Below, in pieces: positions 19,099 to 26,761 of a stretch of 64,000 nt of DNA; position 1 is the stretch's first letter, and each line of letters starts with the position of its first letter. The stretch is from HLUCCA09 sp039822045. Lineage in GTDB: Bacteria; Pseudomonadota; Alphaproteobacteria; Rhodobacterales; Rhodobacteraceae. A model generated the notes under the pieces. The model had not been told where the DNA came from. It searched no databases and was given only the letters and a program-made list of their open reading frames with translations. The stretch covers positions 268,461 to 332,460 of the forward strand of contig JBCBMY010000005.1 of the NCBI GenBank assembly GCA_039822045.1, in the 5' to 3' direction. The position numbers and the translations under genes are program-made.

Positions 19099-19169
19099 GT
19101 GGACTGCGTCGATAGACCCGCGCTTGGGGCTTTGCAAGGGCGAATCCCGTTGCCTTTGCCAACGCAGTG

Positions 19170-20588
19170 CTACTGGGCGGCAGTGCCCACGGGAATCACG
19201 GACTTAGGCAGAAAAATCGCGAAGTGCGTGCCATCGGATCCGGTTTCCAAGAGGCTCAAACTGCCGCCATGGCCTCGAACGAGATCGTCGGAGATGGCAA
19301 GCCCCAGACCCGTACCGCCTTTTCGTGTGCCGCCCTGGAAGGGCTGAAACAAGTGCTCGCGGGCTTTGGGGGGGAGGCCCGGCCCCGTATCGGCCACAGT
19401 AATGGTCCAGCCCATCTCGTCCTCGGTCGCGCCGATGCAGATTCGGCCTGGCCGGCCGCTTGCAGCGATGGCCTGACGGGCGTTGCGTACGAGATTGGAA
19501 AGGATCCGGTAGAGTTGTTCGGAGTCGGCGCGCAATGCGAGCCCTGGAGGGATCTCATCGCAGAAAGCGATTTCTGCCTCGCCCGCGGCCAACCGTTCGT
19601 TTTCCAGGACATCTGCGGCCAGCGGTGCGAGCTGGACGAGACCCAGAGTTGGTGGCGGTTCCTCGGCCTTGCCAAAGGCAAGCGTCCCTTCGCACAGCGC
19701 GACGGCGCGTGAGATCGAATTGACAAGCTTCGGTGCAGCACGCTTCACGCGCGGATCATCGGAGCTTTCCATCCGGTCGGCAAAGAGCTGGGCCGTGGTC
19801 AGTATATTGCGCAGATCATGGCTAATCTTGGCGACGGCTGCTCCGAGTTGCGCCAGCCGTTCTTTCTGGCGGAGTGCACCAGTGAGCTGCATTTGCATGT
19901 CCTTCAAGACATCCTCGGCCTCGCGCAGCTCGAGAATGCTGGCCTCGGGCGCAATGATTCGGCGGCCGTCCTCGGGCGCCGAGGCATAGCTTTGCATCGC
20001 ATCGACCACGCGCTTGATCGGCACGACGAGAACGCGGCGGACTGCAAGAAACAACAACAACGCGGTCAGAACAGAAATTACGGCCGACAGAGCGAGGATC
20101 CGCAGGCCATAATCGACCATCTCCATGCGCAGGCCGTCGGTCGTCATCGTCACTTCGATCAGCAGTCCGGCCTCACGCAACGGGTCGCCGATGACCCTGA
20201 TGACGCGGTCTTCGGTCTCCCAAAGGCACATCATGGCGTCGCGGATGAGCTCGAAGGCCGTCGGATCGCGAAGATCGAAGGTGGCGTGGATGGGTGACGG
20301 GATGGGGGAGGAGAGCATGAGCTGACGCATCGCATCGCGGCGAAGAACGACGTTCAGAACCCCTGCATTCTCGAGCAGTTCGGACTCCAGATCGCCCTCG
20401 ATCACCTCGTCGGTTGCGAGGAGCGCAAGCGAGGCTATTTGCGCCTTCTCGATGCGTGCGAGAAGGTACTCTTCGCGAAACCGGGCAATCGATGGCACGA
20501 AGATCATCACCTCCGCCAGCATAACGAAGATGATCGTCAAGATCAGGAAGCGGCCGGAGAGCGTGCGAAGGAACATCGGCCCGGTCAA
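19170..20588 (-). CDS. HAMP-type membrane sensor histidine kinase
   Basis: 472 aa. The N-terminal helix FLILTIIFVMLAEVMIFVP, a periplasmic segment of ~135 residues, and the second helix LALSAVISVLTALLLFLAV run into a HAMP-like linker (RRVLVVPIKRVVDAMQSYA). A coiled stretch leads to the dimerisation motif KISHDLRNILTTAQL with His257. The ATPase domain shows N-box NLVRNARQAI, VADTGPGLPP and GGTGLGLAISDDLVRGHGG. No response regulator is adjacent, so it is an orphan here. It starts 26 bases upstream of the reductase gene's 3' end on the same strand and may be cotranscribed with the reductase and the TVP38 protein. The signal is unknown. Confidence 0.9.
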   Translation of the reverse strand: MTGPMFLRTLSGRFLILTIIFVMLAEVMIFVPSIARFREEYLLARIEKAQIASLALLATDEVIEGDLESELLENAGVLNVVLRRDAMRQLMLSSPIPSPIHATFDLRDPTAFELIRDAMMCLWETEDRVIRVIGDPLREAGLLIEVTMTTDGLRMEMVDYGLRILALSAVISVLTALLLFLAVRRVLVVPIKRVVDAMQSYASAPEDGRRIIAPEASILELREAEDVLKDMQMQLTGALRQKERLAQLGAAVAKISHDLRNILTTAQLFADRMESSDDPRVKRAAPKLVNSISRAVALCEGTLAFGKAEEPPPTLGLVQLAPLAADVLENERLAAGEAEIAFCDEIPPGLALRADSEQLYRILSNLVRNARQAIAASGRPGRICIGATEDEMGWTITVADTGPGLPPKAREHLFQPFQGGTRKGGTGLGLAISDDLVRGHGGSLSLLETGSDGTHFAIFLPKSVIPVGTAAQ

Positions 20589-20614
20589 TGGGTGATTTCG
20601 GATTCTTTCATAAT

Positions 20615-22078
20615 TTAGGGGATATAGCGCTGAACGAAAGCCACAACGCGTTTGAGGGTCGGATTCTCGAAAAGGCGCGGCGTGAAGTACGCCCCGGCCG
20701 CCCGTTTAGACGCCTCGGCAAGGGTCGGGTAGGGGAGGACTGTTGCCGAGATACCAGACATCTTGATGTTGTTGGCGATCGCCATGGCCCAGAGCGCGAT
20801 TTGCTCACCCGCCTGAGGCCCAACGATTGTTGCGCCGACCGGGCGGCCCTTAACGATCATGACCTTCACGAAGCCCGTCGTCTTGCCCTCTGCGATGGCG
20901 CGGTCGTTACCGGCGAAATCGGCACGAACGACTTCGACCCGGGATCCGTAGGTCTTGCGCGCCTGCGCTTCAGTCAGTCCGACCTGGGCAAGTTCTGGGT
21001 CTGTATAGGTCGCCCAAGGGATGTGGGATGCCTTTGACTTGGCCGGCAGTCCCAAGACGGCCGAGCGGACGACGATGCCGGCATGATAGCCCGCAAGGTG
21101 GGTAAATTGCATGCCTCCAGCGGCGTCGCCGATGGCATAGACCTTGCGATTGGTGACAGAACGGAGGCTCGCGTCGACGTTCACGCCTTTGCGGTCAAAC
21201 TTGACCCCAGCGGCTTCAAGCCCGAGGTCGTTAACGTTCACCTTGCGCCCGACCGCCATCAGGAGGTGCGAGCCGGTAAACTGGCCTTGGCTTGTGTGGA
21301 CCGTGATGGATCCATCGGATCCCGAGATACGTTCGGCCTGAGCCTCTTCGACAATCTCAACGCCTTCGGCCCGGAGACGTTCAAGAACAAGCGCGGCGGC
21401 CTCGGGATCGTCTTTGCCGAGCGCCCTCGCCCCTTCGATCACCGTGACCTTGGAGCCCAGGCGGATATGGGCCTGCGCCATCTCGATCCCGATGGGCCCA
21501 CCCCCGATGATCAACAGGTGATCGGGCTTCTCACGCAGGTCGAAGATGGTTTCGTTGGTGTGGTAGGAAACATCGTCGATCCCAGGAATAGGCGGCACGA
21601 GGGGCCCCGAGCCGGTGGCGACAACGCAGCGCCGCGCGCTGATCACCGTGTCTCCCGCCTGAACCTCGCTCTTGGAGATGAAGCGCGCGTGGGCGCGGAG
21701 GACGGTGACGCCGAGGCCCTCGAACCGTTCCTGGCTGTCGTGCGGGGCGATCGTGTCGATCGCGAGATGCACGTGATCCTTCGCGGCGGAATAGCTGACC
21801 TGCGGCATGACCGGAGTGACGCCGTAGGGCTCGCCGGTGCGCATCGCGTGGGCCTGTTTGGCAGCCGAAATCAGCGCCTTTGAGGGAACGCAACCGTAGT
21901 TCAGACAGTCGCCGCCCATCTTGTGGCCCTCGATCAAGACGACGCGGGCGCCCATCTGGGCGGCGCCGGCTGCGACCGACAGCCCGCCTGACCCTGCGCC
22001 AATGATGCAGATGTCGGTTTCGATCCTGTCCATGGGGCGGGCCTCCGGTTGGGCGATCTCGGGCTTTGCATCAAACAT
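20615..22078 (-). CDS. FAD pyridine nucleotide-disulfide oxidoreductase (Lpd/MerA-like)
   Basis: 487 aa from the ATG overlapping the upstream gene's stop by 8 bases. FAD-binding ICIIGAGSGGLSVAAGAAQMG, redox-active disulfide GGDCLNYGCVPSKAL, NAD(P)-binding LLIIGGGPIGIEMAQAHIRLG, and the second FAD motif VYAIGDAAGG are all present. In dihydrolipoamide dehydrogenase the C-terminal motif HPTxxE supplies the catalytic His; here it reads YPTLAEA, so a true Lpd role is unlikely. Such proteins are repeatedly paired with TVP38-family membrane proteins, suggesting a joint role in membrane redox or metal/thiol handling. The substrate is unknown. Confidence 0.88.
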   Translation of the reverse strand: MFDAKPEIAQPEARPMDRIETDICIIGAGSGGLSVAAGAAQMGARVVLIEGHKMGGDCLNYGCVPSKALISAAKQAHAMRTGEPYGVTPVMPQVSYSAAKDHVHLAIDTIAPHDSQERFEGLGVTVLRAHARFISKSEVQAGDTVISARRCVVATGSGPLVPPIPGIDDVSYHTNETIFDLREKPDHLLIIGGGPIGIEMAQAHIRLGSKVTVIEGARALGKDDPEAAALVLERLRAEGVEIVEEAQAERISGSDGSITVHTSQGQFTGSHLLMAVGRKVNVNDLGLEAAGVKFDRKGVNVDASLRSVTNRKVYAIGDAAGGMQFTHLAGYHAGIVVRSAVLGLPAKSKASHIPWATYTDPELAQVGLTEAQARKTYGSRVEVVRADFAGNDRAIAEGKTTGFVKVMIVKGRPVGATIVGPQAGEQIALWAMAIANNIKMSGISATVLPYPTLAEASKRAAGAYFTPRLFENPTLKRVVAFVQRYIP

Positions 22079-22826
22079 CGTCGGCCTCCTTGCGACCACG
22101 GATGGCTCGGATTGCAATGGGAAGGGCTGCCAAGGCCGCGAGGCCGAGGATCGGGAGAAGGATATGCGGCTCGAAGATCACGCCAAGATCGGGCCGCTCG
22201 CCGGCTGCAAAGACCTCCCCCAACCCGGCGCCCACCGAAGTGTAGACGAGCGCACCGGGGATGATGCCGAGAAATGTCGTCACCACGAACCGAAGAAGCG
22301 ACACGCCCACGAACGAAGGCACGAGGTTGGCCACGAAAAACGGCACCGCGGGCACGAGACGCATCAGAAACAGCATCTCCCACTGGTTGGCATCGATACC
22401 CTCCTTAATGCGCTTCACGGTGCCGTCGGACGCGTCCATGCGTTCGGCGAGCCGCTCGCCAAGGCCCCAGCGGGCGGCAAGAAATATGAGGGTTGCACCG
22501 ATGGTGGCGCCGGCGACGTTGAACAGCACTCCGGGGAAAGTCGCAAAGAGAAAGCCCCCGGTGAGCGTTGCGATCGTCGCGCCGGGGAGCGAGAAGGCGA
22601 CTATGGCAACGTAGGCCACTACAAAGAAGGCCGCGGTCAACGCATAGTTCCCATCGCGAAACGCGATCAGCGCCTCGCGGTTGGCCGCCAGCGCATCGAA
22701 GGTCAAGTGGTCGCGCAAGAGCACTGCGCCTGCGACCGCCACAAGCGCAATCGCCGCAATCGGGGCGTAGCGCAGAAGGCTTTGGCGGGCTGCACCGGTC
22801 TTGCGGCTATGGGTCATGTCGGCCAT
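22071..22826 (-). CDS. TVP38/TMEM64 (DedA-like) membrane protein
   Basis: 251 aa from ATG at 22826, preceded by a perfect TAGGAGG seven bases upstream; the longer frame to 22880 is not needed. Several hydrophobic helices are visible (APIAAIALVAVAGAVLL, FFVVAYVAIVAFSLPGATIATLTGGFLF). The family core FxxxxLxPxxPF appears as FLMRLVPAVPFFVANLVPSFVGV. Members are implicated in lipid scrambling or membrane-linked transport. It forms an operon with the flavoprotein that follows. Confidence 0.88.
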   Translation of the reverse strand: MADMTHSRKTGAARQSLLRYAPIAAIALVAVAGAVLLRDHLTFDALAANREALIAFRDGNYALTAAFFVVAYVAIVAFSLPGATIATLTGGFLFATFPGVLFNVAGATIGATLIFLAARWGLGERLAERMDASDGTVKRIKEGIDANQWEMLFLMRLVPAVPFFVANLVPSFVGVSLLRFVVTTFLGIIPGALVYTSVGAGLGEVFAAGERPDLGVIFEPHILLPILGLAALAALPIAIRAIRGRKEADDV

Positions 22827-23133
22827 GGCTACGCCTCCTAGGGGTGTTCGTCGACCGATACATGCGATGGTCCGGCACACACCGACAGGCCCCTCACGCC
22901 GCGTTGATGGCGCCCCAGCCTTTCGTGAGGCAAAAGGGCGGTCCGGGCGCGAACTGAAACATTGGGGAAGGTCGTCATCGCTCCGTGTTACATGGGTCTT
23001 GCGGATCGAATTGACTCACCCGAGCAAAGGCCCTATGCGCGGGGCTTCGAGTTGACCGGCCCCCTGCCCCACGACCCGCTCGGCGGTGGTGTTGCGCAGT
23101 GCGGGGCCGAACGGACAAGATCGGAGACACGCG
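22827..23133. other. Divergent promoter region, TVP38 gene / rpmH
   Basis: 307 bp between divergent genes. The only element I can support is the sigma-70-like promoter for rpmH at 23011-23039. DnaA-box-like sequences, which often accompany rpmH near an origin, were not seen. Confidence 0.5.
23011..23039 (+). promoter_or_regulatory. Sigma-70-like promoter for rpmH-rnpA
   Basis: TTGACT at 23011-23016, exactly 17 bases, then TATGCG at 23034-23039. It lies about 95 bp upstream of the rpmH start on the same strand. Confidence 0.5.
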
Positions 23134-23268
23134 ATGAAGCGCACCTACCAGCCGTCGAACCTCGTTCGGAAGCGGCGCCACGGCTTTCGGGCCCGGATGG
23201 CCACAAAGGCCGGACGCAAAATCCTGAACGCCCGCCGCGCGCGCGGCCGGAAATCACTGAGCGCCTAA
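23134..23268 (+). CDS. rpmH: 50S ribosomal protein L34
   Basis: 44 aa, [20 protein letters not shown]..., a highly basic and universally conserved small protein that binds 23S rRNA. The ATG at 23134 gives the usual length; the extension upstream to 23086 is not conserved. GGAG at 23123-23126 serves as ribosome binding site. It is followed 14 bases later by rnpA, the standard arrangement. Confidence 0.98.
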
Positions 23269-23282
23269 GCGCCGGAGGCGTG

Positions 23283-23666
23283 ATGCCTGCCATCGCCGTT
23301 CTAAGAAAGCGCGGCGACTTCCTGGCGGCCGCACGTTCGCGTCGCGTATCTACAGCCTCCTTTACGCTGCAAGCGCGGGAACGCGGGCCTCATGACGCAA
23401 CACCTGGAGCCGATCCGCAGGGCATGCGGGTCGGCTTTACCTGTTCAAAGAAGGTCGGAAACGCAGTCGCCCGGAACCGGGCCAAACGGAGGCTGCGCGC
23501 GATCGCAAGTGCCGTCCTTCCGGAGGCCGGCCGCGCGGGGTGGGACTATGTGCTGATCGGGCGGACTGGTTCGACTGCGACCCGCGACCATGCTGCGATG
23601 CTCGAAGATCTGCGAGGCGCCCTGCGCCAGGTGCACCTTGGGCCCCAGAAGCAATCCGCGTCGTGA
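23283..23666 (+). CDS. rnpA: Ribonuclease P protein component
   Basis: 127 aa beginning MPAIAVLRKRGDFLAAARSRR. The RNR signature, which binds RNase P RNA, is visible as VGNAVARNRAKRRLRA; the preceding MRVGFTCSKK is also conserved. The protein assists the catalytic RNA in 5' maturation of tRNAs. A GGAGGC site stands at 23273-23278. Its stop overlaps the GTG start of yidD (GTGA), so translation of yidD depends on it. Confidence 0.97.
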   Translation: MPAIAVLRKRGDFLAAARSRRVSTASFTLQARERGPHDATPGADPQGMRVGFTCSKKVGNAVARNRAKRRLRAIASAVLPEAGRAGWDYVLIGRTGSTATRDHAAMLEDLRGALRQVHLGPQKQSAS

Positions 23667-23938
23667 GCCCTGCGGCCTCAGTCTTGGCTCTGCCCGTGCG
23701 CGCTTACCGTCTCAAACTCTCGCCCTTGGTTGGCTTGTCCTGCCGGTACCAGCCTGCCTGCTCCGCACATGTTCTCGAGGCCTTGGTGCGCCACGGCGCA
23801 GTGCGAGGCGGCCGGCTGGCCCTGTGACTGTGACGCATTGAGCGCTGCCACCCGCTGGGCGGCACTGGCTACGACCCTTTGCTCGGCGCAGATCCTGAGC
23901 TCGATCGCCTGAAATGCCGCGAGGGCCGGCCCGGCTAG
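23663..23938 (+). pseudogene. yidD: Membrane insertion factor YidD, broken by two in-frame TGA codons
   Basis: Starts GTG at 23663, overlapping the rnpA stop. The frame reads LALPVRAYRLKLSPLVGLSC, RYQPACSAHVLEAL and then CTG TGA CTG TGA before resuming in the same frame with RIERCHPLGGTGYDPLL. YidD is normally a continuous ~75-90 residue protein with exactly these segments. The lesion is explained by CGA (Arg) to TGA followed by a 6-bp tandem duplication of CTGTGA at 23822-23833. Removing one copy and restoring CGA gives a perfect family alignment. The stop codon abuts the engB stop on the other strand with no spacer. Confidence 0.82.
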
Positions 23939-24589
23939 TCAACCTAGACCGGCGATGATCGAGCGCAGTGTGTCAATTCCTTCGCCCTTCTCAGACGAGG
24001 TGAGCACAAGCTCGGGATAGGCAGCAGGACGTCGCTGCAGCTTGGCACGGACCTGAGCAAGGACCGCCTCCAGCTCAGAAGCTTTCACCTTGTCAGCCTT
24101 GGTCAGCACGGTCTGGTACGGCACGGCCGAGGCGTCGAGAAGTGCGAGGATCTCCTCATCAACCTCCTTGATGCCATGGCGCGCATCGATCAGCACAAAG
24201 GCCCGGCGCAGCGAGGGTCGCCCAGCCAGGTAGGCCTTGAGAAGCCGCTGCCAGGCGTCGACTTTGGCGAGCGGCGCCTTGGCAAAGCCGTAGCCCGGCA
24301 AGTCGACAAGGTAGTGACTGTCGCCAAGCGCGAAGTAGTTGATCTCCTGCGTCCGCCCCGGAGTGTTGGACGCACGGGCAAGCGCGCGTCGCCCGGTGAG
24401 TGCGTTGATCAAAGTGGACTTGCCGACGTTGGAGCGGCCGGCCAGACAGACCTCGACCCGGTCGGCCGGCGGTAGCCCGTCCATCGCGACGACGCCCTTA
24501 ACGAAATCGGCGCCGTCTGCGAAGAGCCGGCGCGCCGCTTCAGCTGCCGCTGGCGTCGGCGGCTCCGTAAGAGGGAATGGCAGTTCCAC
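23939..24589 (-). CDS. engB: Ribosome-biogenesis GTPase EngB/YsxC
   Basis: 216 aa starting with GTG at 24589 (VELPFPLTEP), ten bases after the yidC stop; the frame extends back into yidC but that part is not conserved. G1 GRSNVGKST, G2 region NTPGRTQEINYF, G3 LVDLPGYG and G4 VLTKADKV are all intact. EngB/YihA family GTPases act in late large-subunit assembly. Here it follows yidC on the minus strand, whereas in related genomes yidC and engB normally point the same way as rpmH-rnpA. Confidence 0.95.
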   Translation of the reverse strand: MELPFPLTEPPTPAAAEAARRLFADGADFVKGVVAMDGLPPADRVEVCLAGRSNVGKSTLINALTGRRALARASNTPGRTQEINYFALGDSHYLVDLPGYGFAKAPLAKVDAWQRLLKAYLAGRPSLRRAFVLIDARHGIKEVDEEILALLDASAVPYQTVLTKADKVKASELEAVLAQVRAKLQRRPAAYPELVLTSSEKGEGIDTLRSIIAGLG

Positions 24590-24599
24590 GTAGCGCGGC

Positions 24600-26486
24600 C
24601 TATTTCGCGTCCGTCTTCTTCCCGTCGCCCTTCGTGTCGCCGTCTCCACTGCCCGAGCGTTTGAATCCCGACACGATGTTGCCGAAGATGTCGGGCTTGT
24701 AGCCCTGACTGCGCATGATCAAGTACTGCTGGGCAAAGGTGATGACGTTGTTGGCGATCCAGTAGACGATCAGCCCCGATGCGAAGCCGCCCAACATGAA
24801 CATGAAGACCCACGGCATCCACGCGAAAATCATCTGCTGAGTCGGATCGGTCGGTGCCGGGTTCAGCTTTTGCTGCAGCCACATCGATACGCCGAGGACG
24901 AGCGGGAGGACGCCGATGAAGATGAGCGCCATCACCGAGCCCGGCTCGGGCCCAGCAAAGGGCAAAAGCCCAAAGAGGTTCATGATCGATGTTGGATCGG
25001 GTGCCGATAGGTCACGGAACGGCCCAAGCCAGGGGGCATGGCGCAGCTCGATCGTGACGAAGATCACCTTGTAGAGCGAAAAGAAGATTGGGATCTGCAG
25101 TAGGATCGGCAAACATCCCGAGGCTGGGTTCACCTTCTCCTTCTTGTAGAGTTCCATCATCTCCTTCTGGAGCTTCTGCCGATCATCGCCCGTGCGCTCT
25201 TTGATCTTCTCCATCTCTGGCTGAAGTTCCTTCATCTTCGCCATCGAGACGTAGGACTTGAAAGCCAGGGGGAGGAGGACGGCCTTGATCAGCAGAGTAA
25301 GGGCTATGATCGCCCAGCCCATATTTCCGATGAGCAGGTTCAGCCAGTGGAGCACGGCGAAGATCGGCTTGGTAAGAAAGTAGAACCAGCCCCAGTCGAT
25401 CGAATCGAGGAAGTTCTCAATTCCGTTTTCGCGTTCGTAGCCACGGATAACTTCCCACTCCTTTGCGCCGGCGAAGAGCTGGGAGGTTTGTTCAACAGTT
25501 TGGCCAGGCGCGATCTCGATCGCCGGAAAGACAGTTTGCGTCTGGTAGATGTCGGAACCTGGCTGGTGCAGCATCGCTAGTCGAAAGCTCTGACCAGGGC
25601 TCGGGATCAGAGTTGTCATCCAGTATTTGTCGGTGAAGCCCACCCAACCGGACTGTACGCCTTCGATCACTTCGCCGGGCGTTCCAAGGGCAGGTGCAAT
25701 GTCTGCATCGGCGACGCTCGAGTAGTTCTCCTCGATCAGGGTACCGTCGGCCATGCCGACGACGCCTTCGTGCAGAATGAAGAACTGGGTCAGGTCATCT
25801 GGCAAGCCATGTCGCGCAATGATGCCGTAGGGGGCCGCTCGGTGGGCAACGTCCGTAGGATTTTCGACCGACTGAGTCGAGGTGAACAGATAGTCCTCGT
25901 CGACCGAGATCGTTCGGCGGAAGATCAAGCCCGCTGGACTGTCCCAACGCAAGGTGACTGGGGTTTCGGGCGAGAGCGTTTCGCCGCCTTCGACGGTCCA
26001 CAACGTATCGGTGCCGGGCACGTCGTCAGGGGTAAGGCTGCTACCCGGGGCCCAGCCATAGAGCGCGTAATAGGCGCCAGGGCCGCCGACGGGCGACAGA
26101 AGCGTGACCGTCGGGCTGCCCTCGTCCAACGTCTCGCGGTATTGCGTGAGGTCGAGATCGTCGATCCGACCGCCGATCAAAGAGATGGAGCCAGAGAGTT
26201 TGGGCGTCTCGATCTGCAGCCTAGGCGCATCGGCCGCCTCAGTGGCGGCCTGGGTCTCGGTGCCTGGCGTGGTAGCAGCCGTTGTGCCGCCCGCCGTTTG
26301 CGGCACGGCGGCAATAGGATTGCCTTCGCCGTCGAGGGAGGGGCCGGGTGCCGGCGCATCAGCAACAGCGGGCTCTCGCGGCGGGGTCAGCGGCTCTTCA
26401 GGTGGCGGGAAGAGGAGGAACCAAACGAGGATCACAAGAAAGCTCAGCGCCGTGGCGAGGATGAGGTTTCTGTTCTGATCGTCCAT
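24600..26486 (-). CDS. yidC: Membrane protein insertase YidC
   Basis: 628 aa from MDDQNRNLILATALSFLVIL; a GTG three codons upstream is an alternative. An N-terminal membrane anchor is followed by a Pro/Ala/Thr-rich linker, a large periplasmic beta domain (~residues 90-370), and the conserved insertase core with five helices (GNMGWAIIALTLLIKAVLLP, FKSYVSMAKMKELQPEMEKI, GCLPILLQIPIFFSLYKVI, FGLLPFAGPEPG, WMPWVFMFMLGGFASGLIVYW). The C-terminus is Lys-rich. It inserts inner-membrane proteins alone or with SecYEG. Confidence 0.97.
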   Translation of the reverse strand: MDDQNRNLILATALSFLVILVWFLLFPPPEEPLTPPREPAVADAPAPGPSLDGEGNPIAAVPQTAGGTTAATTPGTETQAATEAADAPRLQIETPKLSGSISLIGGRIDDLDLTQYRETLDEGSPTVTLLSPVGGPGAYYALYGWAPGSSLTPDDVPGTDTLWTVEGGETLSPETPVTLRWDSPAGLIFRRTISVDEDYLFTSTQSVENPTDVAHRAAPYGIIARHGLPDDLTQFFILHEGVVGMADGTLIEENYSSVADADIAPALGTPGEVIEGVQSGWVGFTDKYWMTTLIPSPGQSFRLAMLHQPGSDIYQTQTVFPAIEIAPGQTVEQTSQLFAGAKEWEVIRGYERENGIENFLDSIDWGWFYFLTKPIFAVLHWLNLLIGNMGWAIIALTLLIKAVLLPLAFKSYVSMAKMKELQPEMEKIKERTGDDRQKLQKEMMELYKKEKVNPASGCLPILLQIPIFFSLYKVIFVTIELRHAPWLGPFRDLSAPDPTSIMNLFGLLPFAGPEPGSVMALIFIGVLPLVLGVSMWLQQKLNPAPTDPTQQMIFAWMPWVFMFMLGGFASGLIVYWIANNVITFAQQYLIMRSQGYKPDIFGNIVSGFKRSGSGDGDTKGDGKKTDAK

Positions 26487-26761
26487 CAGCGACACCGGTC
26501 CTGGGCGGAAGGGGAGACGGCCCGGTTCAAACGGTCGTGGCGGGAAAGGTCAAGTGGAAAGGCCCCGTGCCGTACGGAGACAGATAGGCACGACGGGCCG
26601 GGATTGAACATGCAACCTGACGCAATCGCACGACGTTGGCGCCCATTCCCGCATATGGGCCCTCATATGGGCACAGGCGCGGCGACCGGACGGCGGCGAC
26701 CCACGAGCGTATTGGCGTGGCGCCGGGCACAGAGCCCCGCCCACCCCACTTCGGTGAAGCA

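Noticed and set aside
20615..22078. Assignment of the flavoprotein as dihydrolipoamide dehydrogenase (lpd).
   Set aside because: The catalytic HPT motif is YPT and there is no 2-oxoacid dehydrogenase context.
23134..23268. Replication origin near rpmH-rnpA.
   Set aside because: rpmH is often near oriC in other groups, but no DnaA-box cluster, dnaA or dnaN is present in this window.
23663..23938. TGA read as an amino acid (stop-codon recoding), given two genes with in-frame TGA.
   Set aside because: Many intact genes here end in TGA (e.g. the response regulator, rnpA, secY, tuf), so TGA is a normal stop; the two lesions have separate simple explanations.
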